Assembly: GCF_900119075.1 (NCBI RefSeq)
Contig: NZ_FPIP01000002.1
Location: 1-64,000, forward strand
Length of the DNA: 64,000 bases
Origin: Ruminococcus flavefaciens
Lineage (GTDB): Bacteria > Bacillota > Clostridia > Oscillospirales > Ruminococcaceae
Direction of reading: 5' to 3'
Under the pieces are notes generated by a model. The model saw nothing but the letters and a program-made list of their open reading frames with translations. It was not told the DNA's origin and made no database searches. Shown here one piece after another: positions 1-9,016 of this stretch; the stretch's first letter is position 1; the number at the start of each line of letters is the position of its first letter. The translations under genes and the position numbers were made by a program.

Positions 1-162
1 CCTGCAATCGGGCAATTATAGCACAACGCTTTGCTTATGTGCTATAATAAATGCAGAGCATTTATTATAAGTATTAAAAAGCCCTTGCAGATACGCAAAT
101 CAGAGATTTGCTCCCTGCAATCGGGCAATTATAGCACAACGCTTTGCTTATGTGCTATAATA
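1..162. repeat. Tandem 113-bp repeat with nested palindromes
   Basis: A 49-bp segment beginning CCTGCAATCGGG occurs at 1-49 and again, identical, at 114-162, giving a period of 113 bp that probably continues upstream of the window. Each copy holds an 11-bp inverted repeat (ATTATAGCACA / TGTGCTATAAT). Between the copies lie a 12-bp palindrome (TATAATAAATGC aga GCATTTATTATA) and a 7-bp one (GCAAATC aga GATTTGC). No ORF crosses the region. It is the untranslated interval before pcrA; its function is unknown. Confidence 0.75.
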
Positions 163-247
163 TACATATTAACATATGCAAACCTTTGAACATATAGGGT
201 ATATCATAAATATACCTTTTTAAAATAGCATAAATGGAGATCTTGTT

Positions 248-2608
248 ATGGATATTAAAAATTACAATTCGGCAAAGCAGGCGGCGCTTAAAAGATATTT
301 CAGCCGTATGAACGAAATGCAGCAGGAGGCTGTATTCACTGTAAACGGTCCTGTTCTTGTGCTGGCTGGTGCAGGCAGCGGAAAGACCACCGTTATCGTA
401 AACCGCATTGCTAACATGATAAATTTCGGTAACGCCTATTTTGACACCACCCGTGAGGGAAGTGCCGAGGATATAGCCTTTCTCAGGGACTACGCCGAGG
501 GAAAGACCGACGACTTCGATACTCTCAGGGATATCGTTGCTGTTGAGCCTATCCGTCCGTGGAACATACTGGCTATAACCTTTACAAACAAGGCGGCAGG
601 AGAGCTCAAGGAGAGACTTGCGGCTATGCTGGGCGATGAGGCTATGAACATTCACGCCTCTACATTCCACTCAGCCTGCGTAAGGATACTCAGAAGCGAA
701 ATTGAAGCTCTCGGCTATGGCAGGGATTTTACCATATACGATTCCGACGACAGCCAGAGAATGATAAAGAATGTAATGGGCGAGATGGACGTTTCCGAGA
801 AGCAGCTTGCGCCTAAGGCTGTCCTCAGTGATATCAGCTTTGCAAAGGACAAGATGATAAGCCCTGCGGAGCTCCGCGCAGACGCAGGTCAGGACTACCG
901 CAAGAAAATGGTTGCTAAACTCTACGCTCTCTATCAGGAGCGCATGAAGACTGCTAATGCTCTTGACTTCGACGATATACTGGTGCTCACAGTGGAGCTT
1001 TTCGAGCAGTTCCCCGAGGTGCTGGAGAAGTACCGCAGCCGCTTCAAGTACATTATGGTTGACGAGTATCAGGATACAAACCACGTACAGTTCAGACTGG
1101 TATCGCTCCTTTCCGAGGGACACAAGAACCTCTGCGTAGTGGGTGATGACGACCAGAGCATATATAAGTTCCGCGGCGCCAATATCGAGAATATCCTCGG
1201 CTTCGAGGAGCAGTTCGAGGGCGCAAAGGTAATAAGACTGGAGCAGAATTACCGCTCTACACAGACTATCCTCGACGCGGCAAACTCCGTTATCAGCCAC
1301 AACAACAGCCGCAAGCCCAAGACTCTCTGGACATCGGGCGAAAAGGGCGACAAGGTGTACTGGTACAAGGCTGTGGACGAGACCGACGAGGCTAAATTCG
1401 TAGCCGATACCATACTTGATAAATACAAGGAGACAGGACGTTACTCCGACTGCGCCGTTCTCTACCGAATGAACGCACAGTCAAACTCTATCGAGCGTAT
1501 GCTGGTAAAGTGCGGCATACCATACAGAGTTTACGGCGGTATGCGATTCTATGACCGCAAGGAGATAAAGGACGTTACCTCCTATCTCAGCTTCATAAAC
1601 AACCACAATGATATGCTCAGATTCCGCAGGATAATCAACGAGCCCAAGCGCGGTATCGGCGATTCTACCCTCACCATTATCGAGGATATCAGCCGCGACC
1701 TTAAATTATCGCCCTTTGATGTGCTGAAAAACTGCGAGGAGTACGCGCCCCTTTCCAAGAAGGTAACAGCGCTGAAAAATGCATATCAGATGTTTGAATT
1801 TCTCACCGAGAAGTCAGAGGAGCTCCCATTGGACGAATTCCTCGACGTACTCCTTGACAAGACAGGCTACCTTGACAGCCTTAAAGCACTGGAAAACGCA
1901 GATACCAAGATAGAAAACGTACAGGAGCTCCGCACCTCTATGGTACAGTACATGGAGCAGGCAGACGAGCCCTCACTCAGCGGATTCCTTGAAGAAGTTG
2001 CCCTCTACACCGAGGCTGACCGCGATGACGGCAGCGGAGACAAGGTAACTCTTATGACGGTGCACTCCGCAAAGGGACTTGAATACGAGAATATCTTCGT
2101 TATCGGCATGGACGACGGTATCTTCCCAAGTGCCCGTTCATTTGACAGCGAGGACGACATGGAGGAGGAAAGACGACTTGCATATGTTGCTATAACCCGT
2201 GCAAAGAAGCACCTTTACCTCACCAATGCAAGACAGCGTATGCTCTTCGGACAGACTCAGCACAACGTAACATCGCGCTTTATGAAGGAAATAGGCAGCG
2301 AGCTCGTGGAAAAGCACGACAACGCCGCAGCCATGAAGCAGCAGCTTGAGGCTGAGGACAAGTCCGTTACCGAGGTACGCTCCGCAACTCTCCAGCAGCA
2401 GCTTGCAAGAAGCAAAAAGACCGCAGGCGGCGCTCCGAAGGAGACTGTTGCATATGCAGCAGGGGAAAAGGTTTCCCACAGCATATTCGGCGAGGGCGTT
2501 ATAGTCTCCGTAAAGCCGATGGCTAATGATTCCATGCTGGAAATAGCCTTTGACAAGGTAGGCACAAAGAAGATAATGGCAAACTATGCAAAGCTTAAAA
2601 AGCTCTGA
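248..2608 (+). CDS. pcrA: ATP-dependent DNA helicase PcrA/UvrD (superfamily 1A)
   Basis: A 786-aa 3'-5' DNA helicase for repair and for clearing stalled complexes. Walker A (GAGSGKT) is at residues 41-47, motif Ia is ITFTNKAA, motif II is DEYQDTN (272-278), motif III is VVGDDDQSIYKFRGA, and the late motifs are QNYRST, VTLMTVHSAKGLE and VAITRAKK. The last ~50 residues form the Tudor-like tail (GEKVSHSIFGEGVI...) found in PcrA/UvrD. Unusual for PcrA, about 45 residues (roughly 60-103, acidic, containing FDTLRDIVAVEP) are inserted between motifs I and Ia. The start ATG follows a weak GGAG. pyk begins 29 nt downstream on the same strand. Confidence 0.97.
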   Translation: MDIKNYNSAKQAALKRYFSRMNEMQQEAVFTVNGPVLVLAGAGSGKTTVIVNRIANMINFGNAYFDTTREGSAEDIAFLRDYAEGKTDDFDTLRDIVAVEPIRPWNILAITFTNKAAGELKERLAAMLGDEAMNIHASTFHSACVRILRSEIEALGYGRDFTIYDSDDSQRMIKNVMGEMDVSEKQLAPKAVLSDISFAKDKMISPAELRADAGQDYRKKMVAKLYALYQERMKTANALDFDDILVLTVELFEQFPEVLEKYRSRFKYIMVDEYQDTNHVQFRLVSLLSEGHKNLCVVGDDDQSIYKFRGANIENILGFEEQFEGAKVIRLEQNYRSTQTILDAANSVISHNNSRKPKTLWTSGEKGDKVYWYKAVDETDEAKFVADTILDKYKETGRYSDCAVLYRMNAQSNSIERMLVKCGIPYRVYGGMRFYDRKEIKDVTSYLSFINNHNDMLRFRRIINEPKRGIGDSTLTIIEDISRDLKLSPFDVLKNCEEYAPLSKKVTALKNAYQMFEFLTEKSEELPLDEFLDVLLDKTGYLDSLKALENADTKIENVQELRTSMVQYMEQADEPSLSGFLEEVALYTEADRDDGSGDKVTLMTVHSAKGLEYENIFVIGMDDGIFPSARSFDSEDDMEEERRLAYVAITRAKKHLYLTNARQRMLFGQTQHNVTSRFMKEIGSELVEKHDNAAAMKQQLEAEDKSVTEVRSATLQQQLARSKKTAGGAPKETVAYAAGEKVSHSIFGEGVIVSVKPMANDSMLEIAFDKVGTKKIMANYAKLKKL

Positions 2609-2637
2609 TAAGCTCCTTACGGAAAGAGGAAAATACA

Positions 2638-4062
2638 ATGAGAAAGACTAAGATAGTATGTACCATAGGTCCTGCAACTGACGACGAAAACATAATGCGT
2701 GAGCTCATGCTGGCAGGCATGAATGTAGCACGCTTCAACTTCTCTCACGGAGACTATGAGACTCACGAAAAGCGTTTCCGCGTTATCGAAAGACTCAGAA
2801 AGGAGCTTGACCTGCCTGTTGCCACTATCCTTGATACGAAAGGTCCCGAGATAAGACTGGGCAAATTCGTTGACGACAAGCCCGTTGAGATACACGACGG
2901 CGATACATACACTCTTACAACAGAGGACGTGCTCTGCGACGACAAGATAGGCAGTATCAGCTTCAAGAAGCTGCCCCGTGACGTCAGCATGGGCACAAGG
3001 ATACTCATAAATGACGGCGTTATCGAGCTTTTAGCCGAAAAGGTAACAACAAACGAGATAATATGTAGAGTAGTCCACGGCGGTACGCTCTCCAACAACA
3101 AGGGAATAAACGTCCCCGGAGTAAAGCTTTCCATGCCCTATCTAAGCGAAAGAGACATGGACGACCTTGAATTCGGCTCGAAAATGGGCTTTGATTTCAT
3201 TGCCGCAAGCTTTGTACGCACCGCAGCTGATATCAACTACCTGAGAAAGTTCACACAGAGCCTCGGCTGGTTCGATGTGAGGATAATCGCTAAAATAGAG
3301 AACACCGACGGCGTTGAGAACATCGACGAGATACTCGAAGCCGCAGACGGCATAATGGTCGCAAGAGGCGACATGGGCGTTGAGATACCATTCGAGCAGA
3401 TACCTGCTATCCAGAAGTCCCTTATCAAGAAGGGCTACAACGCAGGAAAGCAGGTAATCACAGCTACACAGATGCTGGAGTCCATGATAACCAATCCCCG
3501 TCCTACCCGTGCGGAGATAACCGACGTTGCCAACGCTCTTTACGACGGCACCAGCGCTATCATGCTGTCAGGCGAGACCGCCGCAGGCGCTTATCCTGTT
3601 GAAGCAGTAAAGACTATGGCTCTCATTGCCGAGACTACCGAGAACAATATCAACTATAAAGCACGTTTCGCATCAAGAAGCTCCGAGCAGAACGGAAGTG
3701 TTGCCGAGGCTATAGCCCACGCAACAGTAACTACCGCCCACGACCTTAACGCAAGGGCTATCATCACCGTATCTCTCGGGGGACAGACTGCGAGACTTAT
3801 TTCCAAGTACCGTCCCAGCTGTCCGATAATCGGCTGCACTATGAGCGAGGTGGTTTGCCGCCAGATGAATATGAGCTGGGGCGTTATACCATTTATAATA
3901 GACGAAAAGACCAACACCGACGACCTCTTTGCCGCAGCAGTAGAAGCTGCCGAGTCACACCGACTTGTTGAGGACGGCGACCTTGTGGCTATCACCGCAG
4001 GCGTACCTCTGGGCGTGTCGGGTACTACCAACCTTATGAAGGTCGAGAAAATAGGCAAGTGA
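2638..4062 (+). CDS. pyk: Pyruvate kinase
   Basis: A 474-aa glycolytic enzyme that converts PEP and ADP to pyruvate and ATP in the cytosol. Diagnostic motifs are TIGPATDDE and MNVARFNFSHG near the N terminus, LDTKGPEIRLG, the active-site helix IAKIENTDGVENIDEI, the metal/substrate loop GIMVARGDMGVEIP, TQMLESMI, and SGETAAGAYPVEAV. The length fits the short form without the extra C-terminal PEP-utiliser-like domain of Bacillus. An AGAGGA ribosome binding site precedes the ATG. The TGA stop overlaps the GTG start of the next membrane-protein gene, so the two are probably translationally coupled. Confidence 0.97.
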   Translation: MRKTKIVCTIGPATDDENIMRELMLAGMNVARFNFSHGDYETHEKRFRVIERLRKELDLPVATILDTKGPEIRLGKFVDDKPVEIHDGDTYTLTTEDVLCDDKIGSISFKKLPRDVSMGTRILINDGVIELLAEKVTTNEIICRVVHGGTLSNNKGINVPGVKLSMPYLSERDMDDLEFGSKMGFDFIAASFVRTAADINYLRKFTQSLGWFDVRIIAKIENTDGVENIDEILEAADGIMVARGDMGVEIPFEQIPAIQKSLIKKGYNAGKQVITATQMLESMITNPRPTRAEITDVANALYDGTSAIMLSGETAAGAYPVEAVKTMALIAETTENNINYKARFASRSSEQNGSVAEAIAHATVTTAHDLNARAIITVSLGGQTARLISKYRPSCPIIGCTMSEVVCRQMNMSWGVIPFIIDEKTNTDDLFAAAVEAAESHRLVEDGDLVAITAGVPLGVSGTTNLMKVEKIGK

Positions 4063-4889
4063 ACAGGGAACTGAACAAAAAGATAAGAAGAACGGAGTTC
4101 TTTTCGGGACTTGCGCTGACTATAGTCTTAGGTCTGGGTGTTGTCATAGGTTCGCTGCTCAGGCAGGAGCTGTGGTTCTCCATAAAAATGGCGGCGCTTC
4201 TTTGTGCGGCGATAATGTTCCTTATTGGCAGACACCGCGACAGCTCCATGAGCTATCTTATGGGAGCGGCGTTTTCAATTATCGCCGTATCACAGGCATA
4301 TGGATTCTACAGCGACCTGACGCTTCTGCTGGACTTAAAGCCAGACGAAATGGAATTTTTTCTGCGGTCGGCGGTATCGGGCATGGTGCATTCAGCCTTT
4401 ACCTTTGCCGCCGCAATAATGCGAGCTCTTTTATACATGGGCATGATCGGCATTATGCGCCGCAGGACTATGATGATATTCCTTTATGTGTTCATAGCCG
4501 TCTGTATACTGTCCAGTTACAATGTCGGCGATATAGTAATGGATCTGACGATACTGCTTTCCCTGTGCTTTGTGAACGAAAACCGCAGTCCCGAAACAAA
4601 GCTGGGCAAGGCAGGCAGGCTCAGTATCACGTTCTTTCCCATAGCCGCTGTTGCAGCCGCAGTTCTTTTTGGTATAGGAGTAATGATACCTGTATTCAGT
4701 TTTGATTCAGAAATGGAAAATGCGGAGAAATGGGCGGCAACAGCAGGTATAACAGGCACTGTCATCATGGCAGCGGGAGCTGCTATACTTCTGATAATGA
4801 TACTTTTGTTCCCGCTTTTTCTGCTGGACAAGCAATTTCCCTACGATACGCAAAAAGCATTGACGAAAGATGAGGATACACTAAAATGA
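4059..4889 (+). CDS. Polytopic membrane protein, unknown function
   Basis: A 276-aa protein starting at GTG inside the pyk stop (GTGA overlap). About seven hydrophobic stretches are visible: near residues 14-32, 38-52, 62-80, 100-125, 133-155, 185-210 and 228-255. The N terminus is basic and the C-terminal tail short and charged. I recognise no domain. It overlaps the next gene by ATGA, and that gene encodes a second membrane protein of almost the same size and layout with an acidic tail, so the two may be diverged paralogues forming a pair. Coupling to pyk suggests co-expression but no function. Confidence 0.8.
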   Translation: MNRELNKKIRRTEFFSGLALTIVLGLGVVIGSLLRQELWFSIKMAALLCAAIMFLIGRHRDSSMSYLMGAAFSIIAVSQAYGFYSDLTLLLDLKPDEMEFFLRSAVSGMVHSAFTFAAAIMRALLYMGMIGIMRRRTMMIFLYVFIAVCILSSYNVGDIVMDLTILLSLCFVNENRSPETKLGKAGRLSITFFPIAAVAAAVLFGIGVMIPVFSFDSEMENAEKWAATAGITGTVIMAAGAAILLIMILLFPLFLLDKQFPYDTQKALTKDEDTLK

Positions 4890-5749
4890 CACATAATACT
4901 GCAAAACGCAGCAGGATACTTGAAATTATCATCGCATTACTGCTTGTAAGACCTACACTGCTGACCTTTTTAAGCTTTTATTCCGTTGATAATGATTATA
5001 ACAGAAGACTGCTCCTTGAGACGGCTTTATATGCGCTTTTAGTCACAGTTCCGCCTGCGATACTCATAATATCGCGGAAATATGACCGTGCATGGTCAAA
5101 GCTGCTTATGGGAGTTTCCCTTGCGGCGAATATATTTACAAGCGACGGACTGCGCTATGTGACTAATTTTGGCTTGTATGTGCAGAATATCCGCTACGGT
5201 ATCGGCATTTTTGCATCAAATATGGGAGCAATGACGCTGTTCTTGCTGAGCGTTGCCGCAGCAATAGTGGTTCTTCTTATGATGTTCGGCGTCATAAAGT
5301 GGAAGGACAGGAAAACGATGTTCATCTGCCTTTACATATTGGCAGGACTTGCCGTAATGTCGGCGCTTGTTTCGCGTCAGAGGTCGGTAATTTTAATGAC
5401 AATGCTTCTGATGATGATATTCATGCATGAAACTCAGGAAAAGACCGATGTAAAAGCGGTCATCGGCTGGATAGGCGTCTTTTTCGGAGCGGCTGCCGAT
5501 ATTTTCTTTGATTATAAGCTCAATAATATTATCAATCCTATAGAAAGTGATTCGGGATTTCTTGATTATCTTCAGAGCACTGTGCAGTTCGGGACGGGGC
5601 TTGTTTTTTTCAGAACTATCGCCTATGCAGCGGCAATGGCGCTGATACCCCTTATCCTGTTTGAGCGCAAGGAGCCCCTTGAAAGAGTGGTGACTCCTCC
5701 CGACACCGATGACGAGGAAGACGAAGATGAGTCTGACGATAACGACTGA
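4886..5749 (+). CDS. Polytopic membrane protein with acidic C-terminal tail, unknown function
   Basis: A 287-aa protein with about eight hydrophobic segments and a strongly acidic final ~20 residues (DTDDEEDEDESDDND). The ATG overlaps the previous stop (ATGA), giving the order pyk - membrane protein - membrane protein. It resembles its upstream neighbour in length and topology. Basic loops (KWKDRKTM, SRQRS) separate the segments. No enzymatic motif is visible. Its 3' end overlaps the 5' end of the interrupted acetyltransferase gene in another frame. Confidence 0.8.
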   Translation: MTHNTAKRSRILEIIIALLLVRPTLLTFLSFYSVDNDYNRRLLLETALYALLVTVPPAILIISRKYDRAWSKLLMGVSLAANIFTSDGLRYVTNFGLYVQNIRYGIGIFASNMGAMTLFLLSVAAAIVVLLMMFGVIKWKDRKTMFICLYILAGLAVMSALVSRQRSVILMTMLLMMIFMHETQEKTDVKAVIGWIGVFFGAAADIFFDYKLNNIINPIESDSGFLDYLQSTVQFGTGLVFFRTIAYAAAMALIPLILFERKEPLERVVTPPDTDDEEDEDESDDND

Positions 5750-6233
5750 ACGCCTTATCCTACGTCAGCTGACTCTCGATGACGCAGAAGCGGCTTTTGA
5801 ATGGACAGGCGACGAGAGAGTGGCAAGATACATGATATACTCCACCCACGAAAGCGTGGAGACCACAAAGGAATGGCTCAGAACTGTAAAGTCTACGGAT
5901 ACACAGTTCGAGTTTGGCTTTGTCCGCAGAAGCGACGGTAAGCTAATCGGCTCAGGCGGTATAAGACTTCTGGAGGACGGTTTCTGAGAGTTCGGCTATA
6001 ATTTCCGTTTTGACTGCTGGGGAATGGGCTATGCTACAGAAGCTTCAAAGGCTATGATAGACCACGTTCGCAGCAAGTTTGGTGATGTTCCTCTGAGAGC
6101 TGAATGTGCGGCTGAGAATACAGCCTCCGCCCATGTTATTGAGAAGTGCGGACTTGTGTTCAAGGGCTTCGGAGAATACACAAGCTACGACGGACTTAAA
6201 ACCTTCAAAGCAAAAATTTACGAAAGCAGGTAA
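5727..6233 (+). pseudogene. GNAT N-acetyltransferase (RimJ/RimL type) interrupted by an in-frame TGA
   Basis: Reading from ATG 5727 (MSLTITTERLILRQLTLDD), the frame encodes a typical RimJ/RimL-like acetyltransferase up to LLEDGF. It meets TGA at 5985-5987 and continues unchanged in the same frame (EFGYNFRFDCWGMGYATEA, then the C-terminal ENTASAHVIEKCGL motif) to the TAA at 6231-6233. The stop sits where this family usually has Trp before E-x-GY, so a single TGG to TGA change explains it. An upstream ATG at 5709 is also possible. It could be a recent pseudogene, a two-fragment product (5709-5987 and 6024-6233), or a sequencing error. The rest of the frame is undamaged, which argues for a very recent event. 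Confidence 0.8.
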
Positions 6234-6238
6234 TTATA

Positions 6239-6541
6239 ATGATAAAACACATCGTTATGTTCAAATTAAAGGAAGCTGACGGCAGAAGCGAATACGAAAA
6301 CGCACTTGAAGCTAAAAAGCGCTTCGACAACGTTATCGCCAATGTCAAGGAGCTGAAAAAAGGCGAGGTAGTCATCAACTCAAAGGACGCTCCCGAGAGC
6401 AACTATACTATCTCTCTTCTCTGCGATTTCGATTCTATTGCTGACCTGAACGCTTATCAGGTTCACCCGGCTCACCTTGAATTCGGCAAATTCATAGGCA
6501 GCGTAAAGACTGACAGAGCTTGTATCGACTACGAATATTGA
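6239..6541 (+). CDS. Dabb (stress-responsive alpha/beta-barrel) domain protein
   Basis: A 100-aa single-domain protein. It opens MIKHIVMFKLK and carries the family's AYQVHPAHLEFGKFI segment and a C-terminal acidic-aromatic end, all typical of the dimeric ferredoxin-like Dabb fold. Members are small cytosolic proteins, some linked to stress or to polyketide and aromatic cyclisation; no specific reaction can be assigned here. It starts 5 nt after the acetyltransferase frame, with AGGTAATTATA before the ATG, so it is co-transcribed with it. A hairpin follows at 6551-6572. Confidence 0.85.
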   Translation: MIKHIVMFKLKEADGRSEYENALEAKKRFDNVIANVKELKKGEVVINSKDAPESNYTISLLCDFDSIADLNAYQVHPAHLEFGKFIGSVKTDRACIDYEY

Positions 6542-6550
6542 GATGACATT

Positions 6551-6572
6551 CCCCGTGGCACGCAGCACGGGG
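6551..6572 (+). other. GC-rich hairpin after the Dabb gene
   Basis: The perfect 7-bp inverted repeat CCCCGTG / CACGGGG flanks an 8-nt loop immediately after the Dabb stop. There is no T-run, so it is more likely an mRNA-stabilising or weak termination hairpin than a full intrinsic terminator. Confidence 0.5.
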
Positions 6573-6606
6573 ATATCATATATATACCCTATGGGAGGAA
6601 GAAAAC

Positions 6607-7350
6607 ATGGTAAACGTAAAAGGCAAATGGGCGCTCATTACGGGCGCGAGCCGTGGAATCGGATATCTTTCCGCGATTTTCATGGCTAAGCAGGGCTGCA
6701 ATCTCGTTCTCCACAGCAGAACAGAGGAGCACTGCGCAAAGGTCCTCAGCGAGGTAAAGGCGCTGGGCGTTGACGCTTACATTGTGACAGCAGAGCTCTC
6801 CGACATGGAACAGGTAGAAAAAATGTGCCGCACTATCGACGAAAAGGGCACAAAGCTTGACATTATTCTCAACAACGCAGGACTTCAGATAGCCTACAGA
6901 ACGGACTATCTCGCAACTCCTGCTTCGGATTACGACATAAGCTTCAGGATAAACACCACCGCTCCCATGATGATATGCTATCATTTCCTTCCCCAGATGA
7001 AGGAGCGCGGCTTCGGACGTATCGTCAATACAACAAGCGGTATCGACCTTGAACCCGAGCAGGCAGGCTACTCCGCAGCAAAGGCGGCTCTCAACAAGAT
7101 AACACGGGACCTCGGCAAGAACTACGAGGGCACAGACGTTACTCTCAGCCTTACGGATCCGGGCTGGTGCAGGACAGACCTTGGCGGACCAAATGCGCCT
7201 AATTCTCCCGAGAGCGCTCTACCAGGCGTACTTGTGGGAGCTTTCATCGACGACAAGAAGTGCGGACGTATCTTCTCGGCACAGGAGTTTACGGGCATGA
7301 CTCTTGAGGACGCTGTTGCCAAGGCTGAAAAGCAGGCAGGGGTGTATTAA
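6607..7350 (+). CDS. SDR-family NAD(P)-dependent oxidoreductase
   Basis: A 247-aa classical short-chain dehydrogenase/reductase. The Rossmann nucleotide motif TGASRGIG lies near residues 14-21, NNAG near 91-94, the catalytic Ser in NTTSGIDLEPEQAG, and the YSAAK Tyr/Lys pair follows. The LTDPGWCRTDLGG segment after strand beta-6 also fits. The substrate cannot be inferred. The ribosome binding site GGGAGGAA lies 7 nt before the ATG. The gene stands between the Dabb gene and folC on the same strand, probably as its own short transcription unit. Confidence 0.92.
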   Translation: MVNVKGKWALITGASRGIGYLSAIFMAKQGCNLVLHSRTEEHCAKVLSEVKALGVDAYIVTAELSDMEQVEKMCRTIDEKGTKLDIILNNAGLQIAYRTDYLATPASDYDISFRINTTAPMMICYHFLPQMKERGFGRIVNTTSGIDLEPEQAGYSAAKAALNKITRDLGKNYEGTDVTLSLTDPGWCRTDLGGPNAPNSPESALPGVLVGAFIDDKKCGRIFSAQEFTGMTLEDAVAKAEKQAGVY

Positions 7351-7358
7351 TTGAGAAT

Positions 7359-7381
7359 GTAGGGGCGCACAGTGTGCGCCC
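7359..7381. repeat. Short GTAGGGGC palindrome
   Basis: GTAGGGGCGCAC AGT GTGCGCCC: one member of the interspersed hairpin family found at least 14 times in this window. It lies between the SDR gene and folC. Confidence 0.7.
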
Positions 7382-7417
7382 GTGCAATATTCTGATATAA
7401 TAACATAAGGAGTAACC

Positions 7418-8668
7418 ATGAACATCGAAGAATGTATGAGCTTCATAAATTCCTACACCAAATCAGGGGGCAGGATAACCGACCTCTCCCGTGCAAGGGA
7501 GCTTATGAAGCGTGTGGGCGATCCGCAGGAGCGCCTTAAATTCGTTCATATCGCAGGCACCAACGGCAAGGGTTCTACCCTTGAATATATCGGCAGAGCA
7601 TTACAGCTTGCAGGCTATAAGACGGGTAAATTCACCTCGCCCTTTGTTCTGCGCTATACCGACAGGATACGAATAAACGACGACGAGATAGACGAGAAGT
7701 CCCTCTGCGATATAGCGGAGTTCGTAAAGGAGCGCGTGGACGACAAGGCTTACTCACAGTTTGAGATAACAATGGCGATAGCCATGCTGTGGTTCGAGCG
7801 TGAGGACTGCGATGTCGTTGTGCTTGAAACGGGCATAGGCGGAACTCTCGACTCCACAAACGTGATACCGCCGCCGCTGCTTTCGGTGATAACCTCGATC
7901 TCTCTCGACCATACGGCACTCCTCGGTGATACTGTTGAGGAGATAGCCTCCCACAAGGCAGGCATAATCAAGAGCGGCTCGGCGGTCATACTCTCCGATG
8001 ACAATCCCGACAGCGTCAGGGAGCTTGTCCGTGAAACTGCCGAGAGAGTTGGAGCGGAGATCATACCTCTTGAACCTGTTATTCCTGCGGCAGACGGCGG
8101 ACTTTTCTCGCCATTTATCTACAGGGGAGTAAAGCTTACTCCTGCAATGGCAGGCATACACCAGAAGTACAACGCCCAGACTGCCATAACAGCCTGCCTT
8201 TACCTGAGAAGCAAGGGCTTCGAGGTAAGCGACGGCGCCATAATAGAGGCTGTGGAGACCACACAGGTCAAGGCGCGTGTGCAGTACATAGACGGCGAGC
8301 CTCCTGTTATTGTGGACGGCGGTCACAACCCCTCGGGAGTGAATATGCTGTCCCTTATGCTGATGTATCTCAGCACGAGAGGGAAGAAGATATACACGGT
8401 CATGGGCATGGTTGATTCCAAGGACTATGTGGACTGCGTAAAGACTATATCGGGACTTTCGGACAAGCTTTTCGCAGTTGACGGCTTTGCGCCCAATGCA
8501 GTATCCGCCGAGACTATCGCGGATATAGCTTCATTCCGTACAGAAGCTGAGTTCGGAACTCTTGCGGATTGCGCGGAAAAGGCAAAGGCGCTTGCCCGTG
8601 AGAACAACGGAGTTGCGGTGATATGCGGTTCGCTGTATCTTGCCAGCGAGTACCTTAACAGCCGTTAG
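7418..8668 (+). CDS. folC: Folylpolyglutamate synthase / dihydrofolate synthase
   Basis: A 416-aa Mur-ligase-family enzyme that adds glutamate to folates using ATP. The P-loop AGTNGKGST is followed by FTSPFVLRYTDRIRIN. LETGIGGTLDSTNV (LExGxGGxxDxTN), SLDHTALLGDTVEEIA, the carbamoylated-Lys region ASHKAGIIK and VDGGHNPSG are all present in order. Length is normal. Start ATG follows AAGGAGTAACC. The folate role is secure; whether it also has dihydrofolate synthase activity cannot be told from sequence alone. A composite repeat follows the stop. Confidence 0.95.
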   Translation: MNIEECMSFINSYTKSGGRITDLSRARELMKRVGDPQERLKFVHIAGTNGKGSTLEYIGRALQLAGYKTGKFTSPFVLRYTDRIRINDDEIDEKSLCDIAEFVKERVDDKAYSQFEITMAIAMLWFEREDCDVVVLETGIGGTLDSTNVIPPPLLSVITSISLDHTALLGDTVEEIASHKAGIIKSGSAVILSDDNPDSVRELVRETAERVGAEIIPLEPVIPAADGGLFSPFIYRGVKLTPAMAGIHQKYNAQTAITACLYLRSKGFEVSDGAIIEAVETTQVKARVQYIDGEPPVIVDGGHNPSGVNMLSLMLMYLSTRGKKIYTVMGMVDSKDYVDCVKTISGLSDKLFAVDGFAPNAVSAETIADIASFRTEAEFGTLADCAEKAKALARENNGVAVICGSLYLASEYLNSR

Positions 8669-8681
8669 CTGTTATGAGCAT

Positions 8682-8935
8682 ATGAACGGGATTCCAAAGG
8701 GACTGTGTTCCTTTGGTCAGGTCAAGGGCTGACAGCCCTTGCGGGGAGTGGGGCAGCGCCCCACAGTTACGAAGCGCTCCGCAAGGGTGAATCCCGAAAA
8801 CAATCCAGTGAATTGTTTTCGGGAGAGGGACGCCCTGTAAGAGAGGGCGTCCCTTTATCGGGCTGTCGTGGACGCAAGCCCCTACAGATGTTGTTTTAGG
8901 ATATGTTGATTCGGGCGCACGATGTGCGCCCCTAC
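8682..8935. repeat. Composite interspersed repeat, copy A, with two GTAGGGGC-type palindromes
   Basis: This fills most of the gene-free interval 8669-9101. It starts GAACGGGATTCCAAAGG, contains a self-complementary CCAAAGG...CCTTTGG, a GGGGCAGCGCCCC block, and an AAACAATCCAGTGAATTG block flanked by CCCGAAA/TTTCGGGA. It ends in two short hairpins at 8860-8886 and 8913-8935. The same modules recur, reordered, at 18647-18975 (reverse) and 60449-60620 (forward). Small ORFs across it are repeat-derived and not believed. Confidence 0.75.
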
Positions 8936-8978
8936 TAATCACTAAGCACTAACAACTAATCACTGATAATTATTCGCT

Positions 8979-9010
8979 AACATTACAAAACTGTAAGGTT
9001 GCGTAATGTT
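8979..9010. promoter_or_regulatory. Operator-like dyad upstream of the ABC transporter operon
   Basis: A perfect 8-bp inverted repeat, AACATTAC (8979-8986) and GTAATGTT (9003-9010), encloses a smaller dyad, TTACA aaac TGTAA. It ends 6 bp before the -35 box. Position and symmetry suggest binding by a dimeric regulator, either an activator or repressor; the protein is not encoded nearby. Confidence 0.4.
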
Positions 9011-9016
9011 AAAAAT

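Noticed and set aside
1..162. Possible CRISPR or origin repeats
   Set aside because: Repeat interval is itself palindromic and only two copies are visible; no dnaA boxes or cas genes.
671..1300. Minus-strand ORFs inside pcrA
   Set aside because: No homology features or ribosome binding site; antisense to essential helicase motifs.
5985..5987. TGA as selenocysteine or reassigned Trp codon
   Set aside because: No SECIS-like hairpin was seen directly after the codon, and TGA terminates many intact genes here.
8705..8899. Small ORFs in the composite repeat
   Set aside because: They follow the repeat sequence and recur wherever the modules do; no ribosome binding site.
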